From positions 29,306,501 through 29,370,500 of the forward strand of contig CP136890.1 in NCBI GenBank assembly GCA_034359265.1: 64,000 nucleotides of DNA, written 5' to 3'. Origin of the DNA: Canna indica. Lineage: Eukaryota > Streptophyta > Magnoliopsida > Zingiberales > Cannaceae. The position numbers and the translations under genes are program-made. A model generated the notes under the pieces. The model searched no databases and was not told the DNA's origin. It saw only the letters and a program-made list of their open reading frames with translations. Positions 55,773 through 64,000 of the stretch are shown here, piece by piece (the stretch's first letter is position 1; the number at the start of each line of letters is the position of its first letter).

Positions 55773-56852
55773 ATCATGCATTTGATCAAATTTATTTTCT
55801 AGTTCTTCTTGCGTGAATGAAAGCTCGTCATATGTAAATCTTACCTCGTTGTCATTTGCCATGAGTCAAATATTTGCCTTTTCACTCTTGGAGTCTTCTT
55901 CACTTGACAAAGACTCGCTTTCATCCCAAGAAGCCATCATCACCTTCTTGTTCTTGTTGTATTTGTCTTTCTTGTGAGGGTTGGAGGTGGAAGCCATCTT
56001 GAGAAGTGGGCAATCCTTCCTTAGATGCCCTGTTTTGTTGCAATTGAAGCATGTGTAGCCTCCTCTTCCCTTCCTCATGCCTCCTCTCATGTAACTCCTG
56101 AATCTTCTTGCCAACATCGCCATCTCTTCAAACTCATCCATCTCTTCCTCGGATGATGAGGGATCTTCACCCCGGTGTGATGCTTTTAAGGCAATGGTCT
56201 TGCCTTTGGGAGCATCTTCCTCCTTGTATTGCTTCATATGGGTCTCATGTGTCATGAGAGACCCAATGAGCTCGGTGATCTTCAAGGTGCTTGTATCCTT
56301 TGCTTCCATGATTGCGATGACCTTGGGCTCCCAAGCTTTTGGAAGGGGACGAATGAGCTTCCTTACCTTCTCCTCTTCCCTTATATCTTTACCAAGGTTA
56401 GCTAATCCATTTGTAATATTTTGAAAGCGAGCATACATGACATCAATAGATTCATGTAATAACATCTTGAACATTTCATAATCATGCATGAGTAGGTTTA
56501 TCTTAGATTCTTTAACTTATGAAATCCCTTTATGTGTAGTCTCTAAGACTTTCCAGAGTTCATATGCAGACTTGCAAGTAGATATTTTATTAAACTCATT
56601 AATTGATAGGCCACAATATAGTGCATTGACGACCTTTGCATTTGCATTAAAGAGTTTAATTTCTTCTTGATCCCACTCATCCATAACCTTAGTTGGTTGC
56701 TTATACTCTACTTGAATCATTCTCCATACATCAATGCCTAGTGATTGTAGGAAGTCATTCATGCGTATCTTCCAATAGGCATAGTTGTTTCCATCGAACA
56801 ATGGTGGAGTATGAGTAGAGGACCCTTGAGCTAGTTGGATATCACTAGTCAT
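55773..56852 (-). pseudogene. Copia-2 gag, N-terminal part
   Basis: From ATG 56852 the frame has the copia gag pattern: FDGNNYAYWKIRMNDFL, ELWKVLETTHKG, then a stop (56517), MHDYEMFKMLLHESIDVMY, IRPLPKAWEPKVIAIMEAKD, SLMTHETHMKQY. The zinc knuckle CFNCNKTGHLRKDC lies near 56050-56010. A stop at 55866 precedes the CACTA-5 insertion. The same frame resumes at 48800 beyond CACTA-5. It forms the particle coat and binds RNA in the element life cycle. Confidence 0.88.
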
Positions 56853-56895
56853 TCTAAATTGTAGGGTAGATGGTTAAATCTAATCCTACGACCTT

Positions 56896-56909
56896 GCTCT
56901 GATACCAAT
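56896..56909 (-). other. Primer binding site of copia-2
   Basis: On the minus strand ATTGGTATCAGAGC directly follows the 5' LTR end (CACTCAACA). tRNA-Met type, as in copia-1 and copia-B. Confidence 0.9.
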
Positions 56910-58135
56910 TGTTGAGTGAATACCTACACTAGAAGGGGGGGTGTTGAATAGTGTTGGGTGACTTTTAACAATATACTTCAATTTATTTTAAGTCAATTCC
57001 AACTTCAAACGAAAGTAAATGCAACTAAATGATGTTCGTTAACAAGTATGAAACACAATTATAAGCAATCACACAAGGCAATGCAAACTCAATAAATTAT
57101 AGTGGTTCGGCCAATTGCCTACTACACTACCTTGGCTCTACACCAAGGATTTCTAATCAAATTCTTTATAGACCTTGTGTTTCTTTTTGAATACAACCGA
57201 GGACTCGGTTCTCAACCCTTTGAGAACTCCTCAAAACTATTCACCTAGGCAAAACACAATTCTATAAAGAAAACCCTAAGTGTTTACACTAGCACACCTA
57301 GCAAGCTAATCAATGAAAACCAAGTTCAAGTAACAAGTAAAATTACAAAGAAAAGAGCTAAAGAGTAAACCACAACAAAGAGCTCTTTTCCAAGCCTTCA
57401 ATGCCTCCAACTCCACAAGATGTTGAGATCGAATCGAAACCGGAGTTGAGGGAAGATGGGCGCTTGAAAGAAGTCATGAATCGGAGAAGCAAGCGCGAGC
57501 AAATCAAGCTTAGAATGCACAAATCTCTCTTTGAAAGCTTTAATCAATGGTTAAGAAGGATTAATGAAGGTCGGTGAGGGGTATTTATAACCCCTCAAAT
57601 GGAACAGCGCTCCAATGGGCATTTTTCTGCCAATTGGACGCGGACCGATCAACTGCCCAACGACCGCTAGCATTCTGCCTTTCTTCAGCCATGTTCGGTC
57701 GACCGAATTGATCTCGATTTAAATCCTCTATTGTCCGGTCGACCGATCAGTCGACCGAATTAGCCACTGCAGATTTTGGCCTTGTTCGGTCGACCGCTCG
57801 GTCGACCAAAGTGGCTACTTATCGATTTTCTACCTTGTTCGGTCGACCAAACCTGGGTTGAGGCTGATTTTTACATTTGCTTTATTACACGCTTTTTCAT
57901 GGGTTTTGTTACCAAGTTTTGACTTGGATAACTTTACAAAAAGGCTTGGGATGAGATCCTAGGGATATATTACAAGGAATCTACTTGATTTGCATCCGAG
58001 CCTTTCTTGATGATTTTTGCGATTCTCCGAGCGAAGTTTGCGTGCTTATTGTAACCTCAACCTGAACTCAAGACTACACACACATATATTAAGTACATGT
58101 TTGTTATAATCAAAATAGAGATCGAAGCCTAGGGG
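56910..58135 (-). repeat. 5' LTR of copia-2 (outer end truncated)
   Basis: Homologous to the 3' LTR across 1226 bases, including the GGTCGACC palindromes at 57640-57850. It stops at GAAGCCTAGGGG (58135), where the 3' LTR continues for about 20 more bases to GGGCCAACA. Copia-B sequence begins here. I did not find the missing end elsewhere in the window. Confidence 0.88.
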
Positions 58136-58240
58136 TGTTGGCCGAAGGTTTTTTTCCTTTGTTCTCTATTATCTTCATGATTATTTTGATGATAACAAAC
58201 CAAATCTATCTAACCAAATTCTTGAAGCATGATGTTATTC
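58136..58240 (+). repeat. Copia-B LTR start (fragment)
   Basis: TGTTGGCCGAAGGTTTTTTT and the following 85 bases match the start of the LTR at 58751, then diverge after TTCTTGAAGCATGA. It directly abuts the broken end of the copia-2 LTR. Confidence 0.8.
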
Positions 58241-58750
58241 CTACTTGAGGATGATCAGTCCTACTGATGCATGATGTTATTCATTCTAAGGACTTGTATT
58301 AACACTATACTTTGCTTGGCCTACTTTGTATTTGTATTTGAAACTCCTTGTCTTTAAATTTATGTAGCAATGTTGTACTTATTATTGTTGCACTTCCGTA
58401 TGTATGTGATGATTGAACGATGGTGCACTAAATCATATGACCTGTCATGAATGACTCATCTCTTTGTTCAATTTATTTTTTGTGTGTCTTGCTATTCTAT
58501 TTGATGGATGAAAAAAGGGGGAGAATTAACATGTTTACGAGTTAGCATGATGATAGGGGGAGAGTTTATATATATGCATAATGATAGGGGGAGCACTAAA
58601 TACAATATGCTTGTATTCATCATCGTTTAATGCTCTCAAAATATCCACTTATAAACTCATGCTTCATAGTAATTGACGAATACATTAGATATAGACTTTA
58701 TTTGTTGCTCTCTATCGTCAATGATTTGTCATCATCAAAAAGGGGGAGAT
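58241..58750 (+). other. Copia-B 3' internal remnant with polypurine tract
   Basis: Noncoding. It holds several purine tracts: AAAAAAGGGGGAGAA near 58512, ATAGGGGGAGAG near 58553, ATAGGGGGAGCA near 58585, and the one next to the LTR, AAAAAGGGGGAGAT at 58737-58750, which is the likely plus-strand primer. The pol genes that should precede it are missing. Confidence 0.75.
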
Positions 58751-60068
58751 TGTTGGCCGAAGGTTTTTTTCCTTCGTGCTCTATTCTCTTCATGATTATT
58801 TTGATGATAACAAACCAAGTTCTTGAAGCATGAAAGTCGCAGGATCGATAAAGGACAAAAGTTGATTTCACGTCTTGCGACATCGATCTCGATACGACGA
58901 ATCACTAGAGCTCGATGCATGCACCAATGACGTCTAGGAAGAATCGAAAGAACATATGAAGCACGCTGAAGGGCGAAACTCGGAAAAAAAACGTGCAATG
59001 AGAAGACCCAAAGAAGAGCTTTCCAGCCCAGGTTCGGTCGACCGAATACTGCAAAAAAATGGTAGTGGCCAATTCGATCAACCGATCGAATATGGTCAAA
59101 AATAGGCAGTAGCCAATTCGGTCGACCGAATGTGGCAAGAAATTAGCAGTAGCCAATTCGGTTGACCAGTCGATCGACTAAAGTGTGCCCAGAAGCGATA
59201 GAGTGCCTCGATCGCTTGGGCGGTCGATCAATCGGTCGACCGATGATCAACCGGCAAGCGATCGGGCGTCGCCAACGGGCAGAAAAAAGCCCTTTGACGA
59301 CACCCTGGTTTTGGGGGGTTATAAATACCCTCTCAAAACCCTCTCCTCACTAGTTGTTGATGCCTTAAAAACTAAAAGAGTGATCCTAAGCATCTTCTAA
59401 GCCCTTTCTTGATCAAATCTTCCAACCCTAGCTCTTGATCCCTCAATCTTAAGTATTCATCTTTGGAGGGTCATTCAAGCTTGCTAGGTTCAGCAAGAAG
59501 AGGTGATTCTATTGTGATAACTCATCTCTTCTCTCTTCTTATGATTGAAGTATTTTTGGTTTGATTTTGATTGTATAAATTGATCGTGTGATAGTCCTTG
59601 TGTGTGGTCTAGTTAGTTTGTGGTAACCTTGGTGTTTAAGTTGTAAAGCCACTTGTGTAAAACTAGATTAGGAGTTGTTCTTAGAAATTGAGGTGGGAAA
59701 GTTCAATCGGTGTGAAGGTGGATACTTCCGGGTGTGGAAGTACCTTCTAAGGGAGTGTAGGGTCTTTCTGGTGTAAAAGTCATTAATTGTAAGTCACTCT
59801 TAATATAGTGGATTTGTGTGTGAAATCCTAACCACGGGTCTTAGGTAGTGGAGTAGGTAGTTAGCCGAACCACTATAAATTTTTTTGTGTTAGCATTGTT
59901 CTTCTTGTGATTGCTTAATTGCTTTATTTCATTACCTCTTTGTCTAATCATCAAATTGTGAATTGCCTAAATTGTAAGAAATCAATTAAACACGAAAAAT
60001 CAGAATTAGGCAAAAGATTTAGTTAACACACTATTCACTCCCTCTCTAGTGTGGTCATTTCACCAATA
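58751..60068 (+). repeat. Copia-B LTR (complete)
   Basis: Starts TGTTGGCCGAAGG and ends CACCAATA, where the usual CA end has become TA. It contains GGTCGACCGA palindromes at 59030-59260, TATAAATA near 59310, and the U5 block TTAGCCGAACCACTATAAAT near 59860. Length 1318 bases. Confidence 0.85.
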
Positions 60069-60070
60069 AT

Positions 60071-60082
60071 TGGTATCAGAGC
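60071..60082 (+). other. Primer binding site of copia-B
   Basis: TGGTATCAGAGC, two bases inside the LTR. tRNA-Met type. Confidence 0.9.
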
Positions 60083-60140
60083 AGGCTGTAGATTGAGATT
60101 TCACTGTCTCCTCTACATCTAGTCTCTATTCAAAAAAAAA

Positions 60141-61472
60141 ATGGCACTAGAATTGGTAGCATCAGTACCACCTAAGTTTGATGAGTCAAACTTTAGTCTT
60201 TAGAAAGGTAGAATGTACACATTCTTAAAGACTCAAGGTATATGTGTGTTTAATATGGTAAAGTCAAAATACATAGAACCTAATGAGAATATGGATGGAT
60301 GGACCCAAGAACAAATTAACAGGTTTGAATTAAATGCAAAGGCAACAAATTGCATATATTGTTCTTGAAAAAATAACACTTTTGAAAAAGTCATGCATTG
60401 TCTTTCGGCATATGATATTTGGGATACTCTGGACATGCTTTATGATTATGCTAAAACTGAAGAATTAGTTACCCTAAATGAAGGAGATGATGACAATTGT
60501 CATACTCCTATATCTAATAAAGTTCTTAAAGCTAATAGTGTATCTAGCCAATGAAGTACAAAGGGTCGGAAGAGAAATGTGATATGTCACCTATGCAATA
60601 AGAAAGGACACATGTAGAAGAATTGCCCTAGTATGAAGAACAAGAAAAAACGGAGGTCAAATGCTTCCACTTACTCACGTGAATCAAGTGAAGCATCCTC
60701 ACACCATTATCACGAAGCTAACATCATGAACATTGATGAGGAGGTATGCTCTTAATTCTTCTAGTCATGGAAATTATAGATCTAATTCATCTAGTTCCTC
60801 AGATCTTCTATATGATGAATTATTAGACGAATGCAAAATTATGTATGCCTTGATTGTTAAAAAGGACAAAGAAAATAAAAAATTAAAAGAAGAAAACTTG
60901 TCACTTAGTTCTCATTTACATGAAGTAAAACTAGAAAATGAGATACTAAAAGTTAGTATTATAACTCATGTCATGATCCCTTAAACATTGACACTAAGGA
61001 TTTGAAAAATGAAAATGTCATTTTGAAAAAGGAAAATAACTTGTTAAAAACTCAATTGCATGCATTGCATAAATCTATGAATGATGTAAAAAGTAAAATG
61101 TTAATTTTGAATAGAAAGATTAATGCTTCATCTGTTAAAAGGTCCAGAAATCAAAATGATTCATTTAGAAAATCCCAAAACAAAAATGCTTTTTCTAAGA
61201 ATGCTTATGTTCATCATAACTCACATGCTAAGCATTCCAATGCTAGATCCCATGTCCATAGTATAAATAAAAGAAAATTTAATGGACATTATTTTTGTGG
61301 TGACATTTTTGGTCATGTCATTAATGATTATGCTTTCAAAAAAAATTCAAATGTGGCAAAAACACTCTGGGTTCCTAGTCCAACTCACCCACAAGGACCC
61401 AAAGTCATTTGGGTACCAAAGATTTCTTACTCTTTTGTAGGGGGAGCTACCCACAAGGGTAAAGAGAAATAG
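60141..61472 (+). pseudogene. Copia-B gag
   Basis: ATG 60141 follows an A run. The N-terminal gag part (PPKFDESNFSL, stop, KGRMYTFLKTQGI, GWTQEQINRFELNAKATN) loses its middle near 60470. A zinc knuckle follows near 60580-60625 (CHLCNKKGHM, stop, KNCP). A coiled-coil region (60733-60981 and 61002-61130; KKDKENKKLKEENLSLSSHL) and a second, worn knuckle (YFCGDIFGHVINDYA) come after, with the end at 61470-61472. Several stops occupy Trp or Gln positions of the relatives (FSLWK to stop, HMQKN to stop). It matches the copia-2 gag architecture. Non-functional. Confidence 0.82.
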
Positions 61473-63515
61473 ACTATTGAAGTTGACCTTAGATCCGAAT
61501 GAGAAATCTCCAAGAGGTTGCAACTTCAAGCTACCATGATGCCATAGGTATGGATATTGGCATCTAGATATGTTTGGTATCACCTCCCTCACTTTACTTG
61601 TCATCTTAAAGTTGGAGTTATGATACTAGTTAAATTAGAGTTGTTATTGTCCGCTCATGATATGACTTGAAAAATAATTTTTGTCTTTGATTTTTCAATC
61701 TCTTCGGAGACCTATGTAGCCTATAATGGGCTCAAGCGACCTTGCGATTTTAAATCGCAGGCTCATTGTGGGCTTTCGGTTTTCAACCAATGGGAAGGGT
61801 TGGAGATCTTATTTTTTAAAATTTCATATTTTGAGATCTCTCGATTCACTTTGGTTTCATAATAATTCTATTTGAAATAGATCTTTCACTATCTAGCTTA
61901 GGTTAAAATTCTCAAATGAAGAATTCTTGCTTACCCTTTGCTGTTTAGTATGCTAACTTACTAAATGTTATATCATTGAGATACTAATGATTTTTGGCTT
62001 GCAAGTTAACATTTATTGACAATTGAAGGCTATCACAAAAATTGGAGAAAGAAAAAAATTTATGGAATTCTTCAAGAAATGAGGTATGTGCTTTAATTTG
62101 GTAAATATTCTTGCATGACACCTCGTTTCTCTTGATTGAATCAATTTCATGCTTACAAATGATCTTACATGTTGTTTGAATAAAATAGCTCAAATAAGAA
62201 ATTTGGATTAGTAAAAAACTCCAAATCTTGACTATCTTGTGATTACATAATGTAGATAGATTTTGAATTAGGAATCTTGTTTGGTGATTGACAAATTTGT
62301 CACGAACATAAATTGCAAATAATTACACTTAAACAAGTATCTTGATGAATACATAAAGTTTTACATTTCAAGCAAATAAAATTCTCGATGAGAAAATATA
62401 ATACAAAAATTCGATATATATGATTAAAATTGCATAAAATTTCAAAAAAAATCTATATGCTTAAAAACATCATTATAAGTGATCTAGACAAGATCTTACC
62501 AGATCAAGGCGCTCTACGATAGAATTCTAAGATTTTGTGCAAAGTCCAAATATTTACAAAAAGCCACTGTGAACTTGAGAATTTTCTAGAAAATTGTAGA
62601 GAGATTATTTTTTAATGATTCTTGACTTTTTGGAATCCTCATGAAGCCTAGTTCATGTGAAAAAAAAGTTTCATAAAATTCCAATATATAGATCTCTCAA
62701 AATAATTTTTTTGTAAGCCTAGAAAACACATTCTAGCTCGAGCGATCGCACGACATGCGACCGCCCGATCGATCGCCGGACAGAAATTGATACTGTCCAC
62801 CCATTTGGTCAACTGTTTTAATCCCAGCCCTTCAACTTAAGCTTTTAAGCCCGAAACTAGGGCTTCTTTGATCATTTCAACCGGCCACTCAGCCCTTTTC
62901 CTTGGATCTTAAGGTTTCTTCTCCTCTTCTAAGGTAAAAACTCAACTTTTAGCTCTAATACATGAGTTAGTTCATCAGATTGAGTGGATTCTTCACCTTC
63001 CTTCTCTCTATGTCTAGATTCACTCATAAAAATCATGATTCATGTTTCATTTTCTATGCATGGTGATTTTTCTTAGTATTTTTGCTTCAAAACAAGTTCT
63101 AGAGAAGGAAAATCAAATTTCTTGCGTTAATTTCTTGTATATTTAAAAGTTTTCTCTTCATGAAATCTTAGTATTTTTAATATTTTTTTGATGTAAAAGG
63201 GAATCTTCTTGATGATTCAAATTTCTCATTTTCATCTTGCCAAAATATTAATGATTCAAACTTACGTTTGTCATTATATTTCTTAGTTTTCCTTTCGTTT
63301 GTGACCATTTTACTTTTAATTTTCTTTTGCATTCATTGGACACCTACATTGATATTTAATATTAAAATTAAATTGTTTCTCTTTCAAAAAGGCATAGAAA
63401 AAAGAGTCTTGTACAAATTTATGTTGATCTTAAAAGTGTTCATTCTCTTTGGTTTAGGTGCATACATTACTCATCAAAGCTAATCATATGTATATTATCC
63501 TAATTGTCTTGTAGA
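61473..63515. other. Noncoding DNA, possible leader of the next element
   Basis: No gene recognised. After the gag end the sequence becomes AT-rich. Near 62736-62775 there is a cluster of GCGATCGC / CGATCGATCG strings. From about 62850 a CT-rich stretch leads to the open frame at 63516. It may be LTR plus untranslated leader of the element whose protein starts there, but I found no LTR boundary or primer site. Confidence 0.45.
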
Positions 63516-64000
63516 ATGACACCCAAGACAAAGCTTCCAAGCTTGCCCGATAATCTTTTAACCACTATAGGCAAGACTCAAGCCCCTAGGTTTGTAGACA
63601 GAGCTATCTTACAGACTCATCCAGTTAACCTAGGAGACCTAGAGAAGTATGACATTAGAAGCAAAATTGCGGCCATGGGATGGGTAGAGTATATAGGGAG
63701 GCAAGTACCAGTATGCCCCATATTGATAAAAGCATTCTTCTCCAACCTCGTGATAGATAAGGCTAGATTAGGTGACTCACTAGTTCTCAGATATGAAATT
63801 TTAAGTAAATCCATAGTAATCACCGAATCAGCCATTAGAGATGCATTTGGGTTCCCTCTGCTAGGAAGATCAATATAATATGTCTACACATTACTTTCAT
63901 GAGGATTTTCCTAGTCATGAGGTTGTGTTAGTCATTTGTCCTGAGGGTTACCAGAGGATGCTTCCTACTCAAAGCATCAAATTGTCAACCACTGCTAGGA
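63516..64000 (+). pseudogene. Plant retroelement-type protein, N-terminal part, cut by the window edge
   Basis: ATG 63516 starts 120 codons: a basic/Pro start (MTPKTKLPSLPDN), then a globular part with FVDRAILQTHPVN, AAMGWVEYIGRQVPVCPILI, KAFFSNL and VITESAIRDAFGFPLLG. The pattern (G-W after a helix, a short F-x-S/A-N-L, a strand pair, then I-x-x-x-F-G-x-P) resembles the putative plant transposon protein domain found in gag-like proteins of large plant LTR elements. The frame stops at TAA 63876-63878 but continues in another register without stops to the edge (YNMSTHYFHEDFPSHEVV), so a small indel near 63866 has broken it. Assignment is from pattern memory. Confidence 0.55.

Larger units (their letters stand above)
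41909..58135 (-). mobile_element. Copia-2, Ty1/copia element (minus strand) with nested insertions
   Basis: An LTR retrotransposon of about 7.8 kb once insertions are removed. The 5' LTR is 58135 down to 56910, followed by the primer site, gag, protease-integrase, reverse transcriptase-RNase H, polypurine tract and 3' LTR (44666 down to 41909). A solo LTR (42574-44027) sits in the 3' LTR, and CACTA-5 (48801-55772) sits in gag. The outer 20 or so bases of the 5' LTR are missing where copia-B begins (58136). Long LTRs (about 1.3 kb), AGGGGGAG-type purine tracts and a gag with a coiled-coil extension suggest a SIRE/Maximus-like lineage, an inference not tested here. Confidence 0.9.
58136..61472 (+). 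mobile_element. Copia-B, rearranged Ty1/copia element with two LTR starts
   Basis: The order is unusual: an LTR start (58136 to about 58240), a 0.5-kb remnant of the 3' end of an internal region with a polypurine tract, a complete LTR (58751-60068), a primer site and then gag (60141-61472). A polypurine tract before and a primer site after the same LTR mean it serves as the 3' LTR of one copy and the 5' LTR of the next. This is a tandem arrangement as left by unequal recombination. Pol is absent. Confidence 0.8.

Overview
This window is from a flowering-plant nuclear genome, almost certainly a gene-poor, heterochromatin-like stretch. The signs are plant-type CACTA (En/Spm) transposons whose termini read CACTACTAGAA...TTCTAGTAGTG, Ty1/copia and Ty3/gypsy LTR retrotransposons with tRNA-Met primer sites, several classes of MITE, tRNA-like SINE candidates and an AT-rich background. 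I found no intact host gene, rRNA, tRNA gene or CRISPR array. The sequence alone does not fix the species.

Layout. (1) 1-1077: 3' end of CACTA-1. (2) 1078-12040: a copia LTR fragment, then copia-1, a deletion derivative with LTRs at 1385-2329 and 3907-12040. Its 3' LTR is split by a complete CACTA-2 (4201-11384). (3) 12041-20292: AT-rich intergenic DNA with MITE-like inverted repeats, a Harbinger-type MITE and two SINE-like pieces. (4) 20293-27645: complete CACTA-3. (5) 27646-29837: a hAT transposase scrap followed by CACTA-4, truncated and inverted relative to CACTA-3. (6) 29838-34472: intergenic DNA with a Mutator-type MITE (9-bp target duplication) and a second Harbinger-type MITE (TTA duplication). 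(7) 34473-41908: a copia LTR containing a MITE, then two gypsy halves in opposite orientation. (8) 41909-58135: copia-2 on the minus strand, interrupted by a solo LTR (42574-44027) in its 3' LTR and by complete CACTA-5 (48801-55772) in gag. (9) 58136-61472: a rearranged copia-B with two LTR starts and a decayed gag. (10) 61473-64000: noncoding DNA, then the start of a plant retroelement-type protein running off the right edge.

The full-length CACTA elements share one plan: GC-rich subterminal repeats, a GC/CT-rich leader, a long hairpin just upstream of the first gene, a TNP2-type transposase gene (tnpD-like) with DUF4218 and DUF4216 regions and an acidic tail, a multi-exon Transposase_24-type gene (tnpA-like), and 3' subterminal repeats. 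All are pseudogenised. CACTA-5 is the least damaged: its transposase stays in one frame for about 3 kb, with two stop codons, before a single frameshift.

The most unusual signal is the roughly 190-base hairpin kept in CACTA-2, -3 and -5, with at least one paired change between copies. It could be a small-RNA precursor or a structured leader. Also notable are a 1.3-1.5 kb inverted repeat formed by CACTA-3 and CACTA-4, a subterminal motif that differs consistently between CACTA families, and inactivating mutations that are mostly C-to-T or G-to-A transitions.
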